In this document: one piece after another, positions 36,421 to 49,535 of the stretch | How the letters are laid out: each line of letters begins with the position of its first letter | How positions within the stretch are numbered: position 1 is the first letter of the stretch | DNA from: Macquaria australasica | Taxonomy: Eukaryota > Chordata > Actinopteri > Centrarchiformes > Percichthyidae | DNA length: 64,000 bases | Assembly (NCBI GenBank): GCA_005408345.1 | Contig: SEMN01000535.1 | Coordinates: 62,001-126,000, forward strand | Direction: 5' to 3' | The notes under the pieces: generated by a model | What the model saw: only the letters and a program-made list of their open reading frames with translations | The model's database searches: none | Told to the model about the DNA's origin: nothing | Position numbers and translations under genes: made by a program

Positions 36421-36688
36421 CAGTTTCTGGAGCCCTGAATTGTTCGATCCAAACACGCCTCCAGCTGCAACCATGGCCACAGAGCAAGATGCCCTGGTAT
36501 GGGATAAAATATCAGCCACAGTAACAGTTTTCCTATTGACACTGATCACAGCGTTACATGGGAAGGAGTTAGAGGGGATATCTGTCAAACTCCCTTGATT
36601 ACAAACATCCTTCAGCGACACATGCGAAAAGGCACACACACTTAAACACATATTCATGCATCGACGCACAAGCCTAGAAGCACGCCAT

Positions 36689-36691
<3 letters not shown>

Positions 36692-36736
<45 letters not shown>
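36692..36736. repeat. (GT)22 microsatellite
   Basis: Uninterrupted GT run of 45 bases. Confidence 0.95.
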
Positions 36737-36737
<1 letters not shown>

Positions 36738-37484
36738 ATACTGTTCATGCACACATTAACAAAACACACAAAGGTGGGATGAGGAGCACATCAAGGCTAA
36801 TCCTGCCAGGGATTAGGAGCGGGCAAATATCACCAATACTAAACAAATGACTAACATTCCCGGTCTGTGGTTACAGGCCCCAGGGTTCCAGCTAGAACCC
36901 AGCAGGGTCTGGATCCAATCCCTGCTGTTTATCAGTGCGAGTAGAAGCGGCCACTTGTGAAACCTCCATGACAAACACTCGGGGGACAAACCCAGAATGG
37001 CGAACAGAGGGGTCCAACCAATCATTCCTCCCACTCTGATTTACAGCTCAGACCTCAGAGCCCTCAGCTTGATATTCAGACTGAAATGGTTATATTGTTA
37101 CCGCTACATTATTCACTCTGATACTGCCTTCTTGTCAGCCATATTCTGTGGGGTTACAATTGGATTTTGTCCTGACCAATCTCCAGTGACTGACACATAT
37201 CCAGCTACTCCCAAGTAATTTTCAGTCGACAATGAGGCTGAGTTAGCCAGCATACAGTTAGTATAAGTTAAGTAAGTTTAAAGACATTATGTCAGTACAT
37301 TTTGAGAACACATGTTGTTTATGCAGAGGAAATGTGCTGGTTAAAATATTGTAACACAATGAGTTGTCTTGATTTAGGAAAACACACCTCAGAGGGCATC
37401 TCATTAAATGTTTACTTTGTATTTATTATATGATTACATGCAATTTAATAGATAACATGCAGGGATTTAGAACAGTGATTAAAC

Positions 37485-37693
37485 CAGTGCTGAAACTGTT
37501 AGTTAACTGAATCAATTGGTTGATTGACAGAGAATTTGTTAAATTGTTCGCTTCTTAGACATGAGTATTTGCAGTTTTTGCTATTTTGAAGACTGTGAGA
37601 AATTGTAATTTTTCACCATTTACTGAAATTTTATAAACAGTTAATGGTAAAAGTAATTGACAGATTAATAATCAAATCAAAGTCATAGCCCTA
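37485..37693 (+). mobile_element. hAT-like MITE copy (TAGGGCTGCAAC-type family), with 8-bp duplication
   Basis: About 209 bases match the widespread teleost element whose termini read roughly TAGGGCTGCAACTAACGATT. Here the left end is CAGTGCTGAAACTGTTAGTT and the reversed right end is TAGGGCTATGACTTTGATTT. Inner blocks GAAATTGTAATTTTTCACC and ATTGACAGATTAATAATC are family hallmarks. The flanking octamers GATTAAAC (37477-37484) and GATTTATC (37694-37701) agree at 6 of 8 positions, as expected for an old hAT-type target duplication. Internally deleted relative to the other copies; no coding capacity. Confidence 0.7.
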
Positions 37694-37701
37694 GATTTAT
37701 C

Positions 37702-40700
37702 TGTTGGCCTTAGCTAACACATTTCAATTTCACACAACTTGCTATTCATCATATTACCAACTGATGTTACAAACTGGACAACAGATTATTTTGTATCACT
37801 TGATAAAATCTGAGATGTGAGTGGCAATTCAGGGGTCTAGAACCACGCTACAAAGTCCTCATGCTCAAGGCCAGAAGGGATTTTATGACACAAGAAGTCA
37901 ACACGATAAAGACAGCAGAGCACAGCACACCTGTTCAGCATTATTGGCAAAATATTGATTGCTCGTCTAGGTGTCACCATGGAGATTATTGCAGAGGACA
38001 GCTAAAGTAATGAGCTATAAATTCCCTTAAGTAGTAACAGGTCTGGTTAATAAGCAGTGTGTGATGAAACAGATCAAAGGTAAAGCAGTGAAAGCAGGTT
38101 GTAATTTGGTCGGGAACCAGGAAATAGTGCGCAAGAGGAGTAAGGGCTTCCACTGGCAGACACAGCATGTTTCCCTCTATCTCTTCTACCAGCTCTTTTG
38201 TCTTATGTGACATCAGATAAGATGTTTCACTAAGTCTTAACTTGGGTGGATGTTCGGAGGCCTTAATCTCACTCTGTGTATGGGTGTGTGTATTTGTGGG
38301 TGCGCTGAGAAGTAAAGTCTTCCCTTTGCTCTAATCCACCTATTTTGATCCGGTCCACTGTCCAGATTCAAGGTGGAAAAGTGCCGAGACGGCAACGCTT
38401 TGCCTTCTCAGATTGTCTGGCCCACAGTGCTTTACCTGCTGAGCCCAGAGACTCACCAAGCCTGAAGGACTCTGTTGCTTTAACCCTGTCCCCAAGCATG
38501 TCCCTGGCCCACACAAAAGCCATCTGGGGTACGGCTGAGAGCTTTAGCAACAAAATAACTCTTTCAATCTGCACTCTGTATGGTTCAGACTGCAGGGCGT
38601 TGAGGTCGCCAATACCAAGACTCTTACTGGACCTCCTCCTCCTTTTCCTCCACCCTTGTAATCCTGGCCTACATGACTGACTCCAACTGAAAGCACCACA
38701 CGCCAGAGGTGGGAGCCAAAGGCACTGTGAGACCACCTGCTCATCAAACTAAATTGCACTCACTGAAGGCAATGGGGAATAGAGAGAATGAAAAGGAGGG
38801 GAGCAAGAGAAAAAAAAAGGAAGTAAGAATAAAAAGAAATACAAGTCAGTGCTCTCCCTCTGTGATCTTGGCAGACAAAAGAACAAATTACATTTCTGCG
38901 TCATGGCACCCGAGGGTCAAAATCGGCATAGGGTCCCTCTCAGTGCTGTTTGTGTGTGAGCATACTGATATAGGTTCCATCAGTTCCCACAAAAGTGCCA
39001 GAGAGGTGCACAGGCCTACCTTTCAGCCTTTCATCTTGGCTTCTTTTGTATTCCACTACACTTGTGTCTGTTGTCTCTCCCCTCTATTGGGCAGAATTGA
39101 CTGTTATTATTCCAAACAGTATTATCTTTATTAATGCCACAGGTCTCAGGACTGTGCACTCCCTGGGAGCCGGGTCTGGAAAGAGCTGCAACCAATCTCC
39201 CTAGATAAAAGCTCAGCGGAGAGCTGTATGCAAGCCAGACAGCTCGGACAGGCCTTCATCCTCCCTCCTCATTCTCAGAGAGAGGTATAGGCCCTACAAA
39301 GACTAAGATATGGCTTTAATCTTAGCACCTTCAGTCAGACAGAAACATTTGAACTGAGAGCAGCTCTCTAGAAGGCTATCAGAAGTCACTTCAGGTTGTT
39401 AGACACTAGTCAGAACAAAAAAAAATTATTAGTAGTAAATACATTTCTATGATATTTGAAAATTGCAAAAAGAAGAATATCGATAATGAAAAAGTTATGA
39501 AAACCTGGAAATTGAAGGAAAGGTTTTGGAGTGACAAACTGTTCAGGTTATAGGTCATGGAACTATATCTTCTGGTGCTCGAGTTTATGAGTGTGCCCTC
39601 CATTTATACTGTGGCTTATATTGGTGGTGGCTCGCATGTGCTTGGAGCTGAGGCCATTTCCCGAAGTCAGCCATGCATGACGAGTTATTTTAAAAGTGGT
39701 GTGGAGAGCTGACGTGTGGCCAGGCCAGGCCAGGGCAGGGCAGCGGCTGGGATCTCGGCTTAGTGCCTCAAGCCCCTCGCTCCAGTGGTCACACAGCATC
39801 AGCTCCCGGCCTGAGCCCGGACACTGATTTATGGGACAGGGGGATTACCATCAAACCAGCCGTGAGGACCACCCAGATGGTGGCACAGGACGACAGCCGC
39901 ACAAACACAGACAGGCACACATGCACGCAAATTCAAATATACTTATACATTCACAGAAGCACTTATATGTACCTTTTTACACAGATATTCACAGAAATCC
40001 ATATATTTAAACAAATAATGACTTAAACGCAAGCATAAATCTTGCTATTTAAGGTGTTAAATATCAAAGATTTAAACTTTCTGGGAATAACCAAACATGA
40101 AAAGCTGCACATGTTCTGTTAACCACTCAAGTGCAGGGGGAGGGATTAGTTTGCTGAGGCTTCCTCTTTACCACAAAGCGAGGGAGCCAGCTTTGCTCAT
40201 CAGGGTTCATATGTATCTACAGGATGTCCCTGGTTAGAAGTAATTCCACTCAATCACATCATACTATTCCTTTTTTTTTTTTCCTCACTTCAGTTTGCAT
40301 AATGCACAATTGAAGAGTGACGACTTGTGTAATTTTCTATCTCCTTATAGATGGGGAGCAGAAGCCAGGCTCAAACTCTGGCTTTCATCAAAAAGTTTGT
40401 AAATTCTCTGACATTGGTGACATTCAACTTGATCAATAACTTCACTTTCCACTTTTCACTTTTCTCAATGCAGGTGCGGACTCCTTTCATTTTCATTCCG
40501 AATGCATTTACCATCCTTAATACTTTTCCACCAAGTCACATTTTCATCCAAGAACATGTGCAAATACACTGAGCAAAAGAGGAAAAAAGGAAGAAAAGCA
40601 CACATTTCTCGCTTGCCAGGGCACAGCACAAGTCAACCTCAAGGCACCAGTTGGATGAGCTGAACAATAAGAGTCAATGACAAATCGGACGTGGTGCATT

Positions 40701-42311
40701 CCTTGGGCAAACACTCACCTCATAAAGGGAGACAGGTAGGCAAACACTCACCTGCCCTAAGCTAATAACCCGTGTGGAGGCAAACACACAAACACACACA
40801 CACTCACACATGCACACACTTGAGCTTGTCGATATGTTGAGACAATGATGGGAATTAAACTGCGCAAAATTGTGTTAGCATAAAGACAGGACCAGATTTG
40901 CTCAGAAATACTAAGGGACATAAAATCCCATCTCAGAGAGAGCCACATGTAGCATTTTTCATAACAAAGTCACCATACCAAAGAGGAATGCAGGAGATCT
41001 GTGTCTTTTTGTGCTGTGTTACTGAGCTATGTGAAGCGTGGAAATAGACTGGTACACGACTATAATGTATATGATAGGCCCGCTCTGTTTAGGGTTTCTC
41101 TTAATCATTGCGCTGCAAAAATAAACAGAAATTATTTTAACGAAGGCCATCACAATGGCTGCAGGAGGAGGATTTAAGCAGCTTAGACAGAATGTATTTT
41201 ATAATAAGTTGCACATTATAAACCACATGTCTGTATGTAGCTTGCTCAAAACTTGTGTGTATGTGTGTGCATGATGTTGCTTGCATGTGTGTCAGGGAAT
41301 CATTGATGACTGTGCTCACTTTCCTACCAAACAAATCACACACATTTTCCCCTAAGGCCTTCTTTCCCAGCAGAGGAGAGCAGACCTCCAGTGACAGCAC
41401 CACTTCGCTCAGTGGGATGCACCCTCAACACTTCCTGACCATGTGACTCCCTCCAGCTGCCTTTTGATTGGACGCTCAGAGGCATAGAGGATGAAGAGAA
41501 GAGGGGGAAGTGGTGGCGGAGGGCGGCGGGGGGAGCTGGCTGGCAGCGGACACATGAGAGAAAACAAATTCCTGCCTCATTGCCATGGAGATGAGTCAAC
41601 AGCAGGTCGGGGGGGGGGGTGGCAGAGAGGGCCGAGGGTTGTGGGGCACAGGCTGACCTGCTGTAGTTAACAATTCATCCCCGTATCCGGCTCCCAAATG
41701 ATTGGGCAAACACGGAGTGCTGCAGAGTCAAAAGGGCCCCAAGGGGCTGAGAGAGGGGCATCACCCTGGGGTGAGACGCTGACAGGCACACACTGGTTGG
41801 TAGAGGGTGGAATAGCTGAAAGAGAGAGTAAGGGATAGGGGGCACCAGTGGGGAGGGAGGCTGGCTGATGGCATGTGGGAGAGGGGCTAAGTACACTGAG
41901 TACCGCAAGCTACAGCACAGTCACAAAACAGTATTGATGGCTGTGGCTTTGTAAAGCAGTGTAATTAAATGATTTGTGTCAAAATGCCGTTTTGAGGATG
42001 AAAACAATCTGTTAAGTAAACCAACAGTGCCAACAGTTAAAGCAGGAGTTGTGTCAGTTTTATAAGCCTTAACCACAATAACACTAAGTATCTGGCATAC
42101 ATCTGCTTTGTTACAGATAGTGAGAACATTTTGCACATCTGGGTGAGCCACGGGAGCTGCAAAGTAAAACACTACTAGACAAAAAAGCTTGGAGATAAGG
42201 ACATAACATCACCTTATGATAACTAAGCACACGGTGTCCCTATTGGACACATGGACGAAGAACTTTAACACTGAAACTATTTGCAGCGTCTTTAGAAACA
42301 CATATACTCAC
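37702..42311. other. Non-coding stretch
   Basis: GGCCA/GGGCA-rich patch at 39718-39742, T run at about 40271-40282, G11 at about 41609-41619. No supported exon or transposon. Confidence 0.65.
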
Positions 42312-42368
42312 CAGAAGTTCCCTGGGTAGCAATTAAAGGTTCTCATTCCAAGAATTTGGATTCCTTCA
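42312..42368 (-). other. Exon-like segment, 57 nt, strong splice sites, minus strand
   Basis: On the minus strand a very good acceptor (CCCTTTTTTCACAG) precedes 57 bases that end at a consensus donor (TCTG, then GTGAGTATATG). One frame is open, with two bases left over at the 3' end; it encodes a peptide containing EGIQILGMRT and CYPGNF. The other two frames have stops. The length is a multiple of three, so the exon would be symmetric (phase 2/2). It does not join the segment at 28629-28683 or the 51-codon frame at 26434-26589 without a stop or frame change. It may be an alternative exon, a non-coding RNA exon or a pseudo-exon. Confidence 0.22.
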
Positions 42369-44050
42369 CTGTGAAAAAAGGGAAATCAAAAGAGAACAAA
42401 CGTCACTTCACAGACCAACTATATAGTATTCCATCGCTATATCTGCTTAACTCTTCACTCTCCATTTGTTCAGCTGGGTTCATTTAGGTGAAACAGTGTT
42501 AGAGCATGTAATATGAGGTATGTATGCAAGAACGGTTCAAAGCCTCAACCCACAGGACCCAGGTTCCAAAACACTGACCACTTTACAGTGGAGCAGAGCG
42601 CCGCTTGACATTAATGGGCCAGAGACAGAAATAACAGACGAGCGACGGGTGGATCTCATCAATGTCACATCATACAGAAGAAGAACCACAAGGCTTCAAT
42701 ACTGTACTTATATTAGGCCAGACGTTATGTAGTGTAAGGTTTTGTCTCAGTCAGCTGATGCTGTCATATGTAACTTTATGCACTGTCACGGCTTGGTTTG
42801 CCCAGAATGGCAAACCAAATCCCATTATCCAGTTGGCCATCTTACTTTGAAGGGGTTGAAATGCCACCATTACAACAGACCTTTCACTGGGCACTGGGTG
42901 TAAGGAGGGTGTGTTAGCAGAGAGGACCTGTTACTGGTTCTCCACTGCTACTCACGTCAGAGCACAGTGCTTTCACAAACACTGCTGAAGCATGTCCTTC
43001 CTTTGGTGGGAATTAGGATCCTCTCTATAATAATCCACCCAACAAATCTTATAAATGAAAAACAGGACTGCATCATTTATAGTGTGCCTGTCAGGAAAAG
43101 AGAGGAGCGAAAGGAACAAAAACAAGGGGAAAAAAAGTAAGATGATGATAAAAATAGCAGATGTTGAGAGTCACTTCTCGAAAGGTGTGTCATTCAGGGA
43201 GTTTGGGACGAACGTTTGGCCGCGGCTGAGCCCTAAATTTAGCAATATTTACTAAAATAAAAAGTGAGTTCAGTCCCTGGCACTGGAACTTTCTCCTCCC
43301 CATTCATGACCTCAGTGGTGCAGCCGGCGTCACTCATGACGAAATACAAACCATATAAAACAACAAAAAAAGACCTCCTCAAATACCCTGAGTACAGAAG
43401 GAAACAACTGCAATTTAATGTTCCTTGTAAATGATCCTATTATGGCAATCCAAGTCCAAATCAACAGAAAAATATGGGTTTGCACATTCTAAATTTAGAA
43501 CAGTTTGAGCATGAATTACCTTTTACATAACTTTAAACAGAACACAGTGTCTAGTTTGATAGTAAGAAATTGAGAATGAAAGCCTTTTACTTATGTTTCT
43601 ATAAATGCATACTTGACTGTGTGTACATAAAGTGAATAAAGGATGTGTGACACATGTAGAAAGCTCCCGTGTTTGTTTACTATATCCATACATGCCGGGG
43701 ATGAGCCTGTGTGTGGCAGGCAGGGGAGGATGCCCCAGGGCCAGGCTGAGGAGTAAGTGAAGCAGAAGTCCCATCTAAGCTCTAAAGCATGCGAGTGTCA
43801 GGCCTGTAACTAAAACACAAGCATAAACACAGGCGATGTTAGGGATTACACCCTGCAATAACGCCGCGGGAAACCACAGACAGCGCAGGTGTAACCATCG
43901 CCACGGACACATTATTCCCCATCTCCTCTCTGCCAGAGGAGGTCTGACTGACAGCTCATCATCTACCCTTGTTGGCTGTGTGAAACTTGTGTAAACATCT
44001 GCGGGCATTTGTACGTCTATGTGTGTGAGCCACAGGTGAGGAAGACACAA

Positions 44051-44071
44051 ACACACACACACACACACACA
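44051..44071. repeat. (AC)n microsatellite
   Basis: AC run of 21 bases preceded by GACACAA. Confidence 0.9.
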
Positions 44072-47000
44072 GAAGGATTACAATGGCCTAATGTCAAATT
44101 AGCCTTGTAGCACAATACCACACATTCTTTCACAGATTGTAAAATCTGTCCTTCGAAAAATTGCTGTTTTATTTATTATATTTCATACATTTCATTTGTC
44201 TCACTTTCCCTCGAGAGTTGAATCTGAAGCCGATCTGATACATCAATTTTGCAAATGTATCTGCCAATAGCAATAAATCAAAGAGCAGCAGAAAAGATTT
44301 TAAACACTGTTTATACTGGTAGGATGTTTTTAAAAGATTATGTTTTCTCACAAGCAAAAAGAATACGATTTAGTGAGAGCAGCAGGGATGAATGGGGGAG
44401 GAAAGCACATTTCCTCAGTAAACAGCACCCTCTAGAGCAACACCCTAAATTCAATCCTGCACCTCACTCTCATTTTTGCTGCCTCTTTTCATAAACAGCT
44501 GAAAATTATACTCATATGGTAGATACATCAGCAACAAATACTTAAAAATGCTAAAAATCCAGTCTATTGCTTTAATTGTTAAAATGAGAAAATCAGACAA
44601 GCTCACAGGCTAATGATTTATTTTTTCTTTTCTGTAAAAGTTACCAAATAAGCAGGTTGTCTTGTTGTCTGGCTTATTTCTGAGCCACATATGTATGATT
44701 ACAGAGGTGAGGTTGAACCACTCATTTTCCCAGTGTGAGTTGATAATGAGGCAGGCCGTTATTAAGATGTTTGCTTTAATCGTGTTCGGGGTTATTAGGG
44801 GCGGTTTACAGTACACAAGAGAGATTAAGGTAGGCCACGCATGACGGAAAGAGCTGAGGAGGCCAACGATAAGCCAGCTACCCACAACTGTGAAGCGGGC
44901 TGAGAAATATGAGCGCACAGTAGGACATGAAACCCAGCAAGACAAACCTCTCTCTCTTTCTCTCTTTTTCTTTCTCTCTCTGTTCACGTTACACAACCAC
45001 AAAGGAATGCCTCGTATATCGGAGACAGATTTAAAACAAGCAGAAAAGAAAAGAACAGTAAAGAGAGGATCGCAGAGGGGTCTATAGAAGAAGTAGGTGT
45101 TGTTTGGTTCCTTTATGTTTGTATGAAAGGACAACATGGCAGGGAGCTTTGCAGTACTGTAAAGACACGCTGCAGTGACACACAAGTCCAGACACCTACG
45201 CACCTAACTGCTTCACACATGCTTACATAAACTAAATCAGCCTGAGACACACGGTTGTGTGCGCCAACCAGGGAGCACTACACGTTTCCTCTATATTTTT
45301 CCATGCCATTAATAAAAATAGACATTGTACTGTTTCAATACATTTTGTTGGAATTTAGGGAGCACTTGAGAATCCATCACTTTATGAGCTTCCAAACTTT
45401 CCCACAGAATTCCCACCGTTTTTCCGTGCGTTTGACCCACACACACATTAAAGCAGCACTCAATTAGGACGGCACACGGAGCCTGAAATGGGGCACTCAT
45501 ATGCTACTAAAATATGACATATAGCACCCACCACCCATGTTTATGAGACCTGTGTTGCATTAAAAAACAATGCTATTTCCTGACATGTAGACAATAGAAA
45601 GTCATTCATTAAGTACTATTAAAAGATACTTTTATTTTTTAATATTTTGAAAAACTGTTAAAGTTGTAAACTAAAGCCAAAACTGTGTTGGTAACATCAG
45701 GTGGATCCACGCTTTTGTATTATTTACCCTCCAAGGCTAAAACGCTTCTTTGACAGGAAGACAAAACTTGGATTTGGTTTGCGTCAACATTATCCATGTC
45801 TTTGTTGCTTTATTTTATTCAATTGCACAACAAATAAACCACAAAAATCTAAGATTAAAATTCACACATCCCTTTTCACTGCATTAGTAAAAGGTGTGTG
45901 TGTGTTTGTGTATCAAGTTAGCAGAAGGTCAGAGTGGTGAAGTATTAGAGCACTTGTTTGCTCTCTTCCATGTACTCTTGGGGACCAGCCTGTTTGAGAG
46001 TTTGAACAGTGACGTGTGAAACTCGTAAAAAACAGGACATAGCACCGCTCTGTTTGCTTAAGAACACCCAAAGAATGGACTGCCATTACAAAACAAATCC
46101 CTCAGCCTGCATTCCTCCTGTCCATCACACCTTACCTGTTGAACAAGAAATGACACAAAGCGGAAAAGGTAGTTACAAGAAGATCTACTTCATGACTTGC
46201 AACTTGTTCAAAAGGTTGTCAGCTCTCTAACCTTCATATATGACCCAAGGAAAGAGGCACGCATCTACAAGTTTGCATGAGCATAAATTCTCTTTCTCTC
46301 TTTCCTGTAAGTATGAACATGTTCACACTAATACAGAGACACATACTGTCATCCCATAGCCAGAGGAAACTTCTTGGACGAGCATCTGATTTTAATCATT
46401 AAAAACAGTAATGGGAAATAATGGAAATATTGTAATTATTTCAAATATTTTATTTTACATATATTGTTGAAGGGGATTCAGGGACGAATTGATGAAGTTA
46501 ATTTAATTTTGTGAGTGGCTGTTGCATCATGATGCCTGATCCAAGATTCACTGCATTGTTTTAATGCATTGTGATTTTCTTAATTTATGCATGCAAAGCA
46601 TTTGTAATTTAGCCAATAAAACCACAGCGTTACAGTTAGACTTAATTACACTTTCATAACGCCCTTGCAACACTGTAAATCACATCTTGACAGCACCATA
46701 TGACGTTTTGTCAGTGAAACAATATGACAGTATGAAAACAGCAGAGTTAAGAGGTGTTGACTATTTAAGTCATCACTATAAGTACACTGACAGCACTCAT
46801 AACAAAACCACATTTTTTAAGTGCTGCTGTTGGTTGAAAACTGCATTTGAACTACATTGTGTTCATGCTAGAGAGGCTGTCTGAATCCAGTCCACACCTT
46901 CCTGCCACAAGAGATCAACAGGCCTACAGGCAAGACAGGCCGTCGTGCTAACTATTATAGGAAACCGTCTGGAAAGGTCGCGCTCCTTGCAATAATTAAA

Positions 47001-47281
47001 GCGAAATACGTCGCAGGTGACAGGGCCCGGGAGAGGTGGGGTGTTATGTGACAGAAAAAAAAAACAATACACATAATATACCTCACCCACCTGGGTGTCT
47101 GTGTGGAATCTCCTCAGGACCAGCTGCACCTTACGTGCATGATTTTTCATACATTGCAGTGGATGTAGTAATTGTTAATCAGTCTCATTTTTCTCTTATT
47201 ACTTTAAAATAAATTCTGGAAGGTCCAGGGGTGCGTAATGGGTACGTACATGATTTGCCATGGGCTGGCATTACACCCCAA

Positions 47282-47298
47282 TGCCCCCTCTTGGCGCC
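47282..47298 (-). promoter_or_regulatory. CTCF-like core motif
   Basis: The minus strand reads GGCGCCAAGAGGGGGCA, matching the 3' part of the CTCF core (AGRKGGCR) fully and the 5' part poorly. Same orientation as the motif at 21433-21445. Confidence 0.2.
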
Positions 47299-47396
47299 GG
47301 GCCACACATACTGTAGTTTAGAAGCAGGAACACAGTTTCTCCTCTGCACCTTCCAAATCCAGTGAAACTTGATGCACCTCCATTGTGATATCTATA

Positions 47397-47665
47397 GAGC
47401 TGAAACGATTACTCGATCGACAGAAAATGAATCAGCATCTATTTTAAATTAATTGTTTGAGTAATTTCTTTACCAAAAAATGCAAAACATTTGCTAATTA
47501 CAGCTTTTAAAATGTGACAGTAAGGTGATTTCTCAGTTTTATTTCTTTGTAAAATGAATACTTTAATCAGACGATGTCACCTTGAGCTCAGGAAAATTTT
47601 GATGGGCATTTTTCACTATGTTCTGACATTTTCTACAATAAATGACTAATCAATTGATAGAAATA
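47397..47665 (+). mobile_element. hAT-like MITE copy (same family), forward
   Basis: Begins near AGCTGAAACGATTACTCGAT and contains ATTGTTTGAGTAATTTC, ACATTTGCTAATTACAGC, GATGTCACCTTGAGCTC and GATGGGCATTTTTCACTATG before AATGACTAATCAATTGATAG. The order of blocks is that of the family. The outermost GGGC and 3' terminus are lost. It lies head to head with the copy that follows. Confidence 0.7.
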
Positions 47666-47695
47666 AAGAAAAATGAAATTAAATCATTATGGTTT

Positions 47696-47925
47696 AATCT
47701 GCTTTTTTTTTTTAAATTAATCCATTAATCATTTGGTCTAATAAAACATAAGAAAACCGTGAAAATGTCCATCACAATTTCCTTCTTCAAATGCTTTGTT
47801 TTGTCCGACCAACAGTCCAAAACCAAAACATATTTAATTTACTCTGATGCAAGATAAGGAAAATCAGCAAATCCTCACATTTGAGATGTTGGAACCATAA
47901 AATGATTAATCAATTACTAAATGAC
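47696..47925 (-). mobile_element. hAT-like MITE copy (same family), reverse
   Basis: Reverse-complemented, it reads TTCCAACATCTCAAATGTGA, GAGGATTTGCTGATTTTCC, GGACTGTTGGTCGGACAAAA, GAAATTGTGATGGACATTTT and ATTAGACCAAATGATTAATG. It overlaps in content with the forward copy just upstream (GATGG-CATTTTTCAC to the AATGA-TAAT end). The two copies therefore form an imperfect inverted pair with about 30 bases between them. Confidence 0.7.
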
Positions 47926-48921
47926 TTGATCATGAAAATACTTATACTTAGTGATTTATACTTTTGATGCACACTGTCATGATAGTCACAATGCTGCAGT
48001 GTGTCATAATAGACAATAATGTATCTTACATTTTAAAAACACCAAAGGCAACAGACAGTTTAATAACGGTGCCTTCTGTCCAGCATCTGTTATATCAAAC
48101 ATTTTAATGATGTTTTCAGCAGAAATGCCCAACTTGCTCTTATGTAACATGTGATTCAGCCTATGAAAACAAACCGATGGATCCGATGGTAAAGCTGGGG
48201 TGACACTGGGTGGAAATCCATCAACTGGAACATATGAAGGGGGAGAGAGGCACCACAGATTCCAGCCCCCTCCCCTCCCTGCCATCATCCTCGTATCAGA
48301 GGAGCCATTGGGAGAACTGGATGTGATTTGTATGTGTGTTTTTGAAGAGGGGTGCTCATAAACAGCCATGAAAGGGGCCCCTCTATTCAGCCCGCCAGCA
48401 GAGATGCGCTTCACTGGGCCGGCCTTTTGTTTTCCCCTGCTCACAAAACCTTAAGCATAGAAAAAAAAAAAAAAAGGGGTTGATTCTCTTGATGTCTGCA
48501 GGCCCAAATTATGCCATTAGATTGGGTGTCCGCTTTGGGTAAAAAAAAGGCTTCAGTAGCGTTTGAAGTGATTTAAAAGATGCAGGAGAGAGCTGCCTGC
48601 AAATCCTGTTTGGGAACAACACTGGAGGAGAATGGGGAGGTAAAATGCCAAGCTAGTGATCATTCTATAGTATGCAAAATTGCTCTCAAGTCCATGAGTG
48701 CCATGGATGTTAAAACAAAAGATGCGGAACATTCCTTTGTCACGTGATGAGGGTCAATGTGCTGCGGTGGTGCGTGGGGTCAGGAAGTTCACCAAACTTC
48801 CCACGCTGCCTTACACCATGTGATCGCGGTTAAAGCCTGTAACGCTCTTCATTATTGGCAGGGGAATTTTGTTTCCACAAGGGCCACTGCCCAAGTGCCC
48901 ACACAGGGATGAGCCATCGGG

Positions 48922-48954
48922 AAAAAAAAAATTATATATATATATATATATATA
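48922..48954. repeat. A-run followed by (TA)n
   Basis: About ten A residues, then an 11-unit TA run (48933-48954). Cruciform- and slippage-prone. Confidence 0.9.
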
Positions 48955-49473
48955 CTGAGGACTTCCTCATCAGCATGACAAGGCTAACGCACCAATTACA
49001 CATCCAGGAAGAAAGAATGACTGAGAAAAACGCTCTTACAGAAAATAGATGTTGCACATGAATGTGACAGACATGCTGGTGATGTCACAGTGATACACTA
49101 ACAAAACCGTACGGGACCCAGAACCACTCCAGTCAAGCAAGCAGGTGATAATTTGAGAATGACACTGTGCCAGCCAATGGCACTGCGCGGGGCATGTCAT
49201 CATAGCGCTCGTTTGTCGACAGCAACCTAATAGGCTTGAGAATCTGACAGTGTCAACAAAGGGATGGTGCCAAACAAAACCACTTGTTGTGAGTGAGAGG
49301 GCTCCTGAACAGGCTAGGTCCGGTTCCACTACACTCTGCTCAGCCTTCACTTCCAGTCACATTATGTTTCCTTGCCATCTCAGCTATCAGGAAGAACGTT
49401 TCATGTTTGTTGTTCTTTCACAAATTATGCGCTATTTTCGGCAGCCACCCACGCTTACTCTCAGGTGACCTTT

Positions 49474-49535
49474 TAATAATAATACATTTTATTTATTATG
49501 CGCTTTTCAGGGTACTCAAAGACACTTTACATAAG
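49474..49535 (+). repeat. Interspersed-repeat fragment (AATACATTTTATTTAT type)
   Basis: TAATAATAATACATTTTATT leads into ATGCGCTTTTCAGGGTACTC and AAAGACACTTTACATAAG. I know this motif series as a very common dispersed repeat in teleost genomes, probably the end of a retroelement. Only about 60 bases are recognisable; element class is not determined. Confidence 0.5.

Larger units (their letters stand above)
42369..47396. other. Non-coding stretch
   Basis: Contains the longest open frame of the window (minus strand, 44610-45203), which I reject as coding. Pyrimidine-rich tract at 44947-44983. Otherwise only the listed AC run and CTCF-like motif. Confidence 0.6.

Noticed and set aside
44610..45203. 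Longest open frame of the window (minus strand, 197 codons)
   Set aside because: Its middle is a low-complexity Arg/Lys/Glu run produced by a pyrimidine tract, there is no family resemblance, and frames on the other strand are open too. Read as chance.
45930..46000. tRNA-like look (GTGGTGAAGTATTAGAGC)
   Set aside because: The A box has several mismatches and no B box follows at a workable distance.
48004..48444. 146-codon minus-strand frame
   Set aside because: Ends in an AT-rich region with no poly(A) signal at a sensible distance. Splice sites are weak and no known domain is visible.
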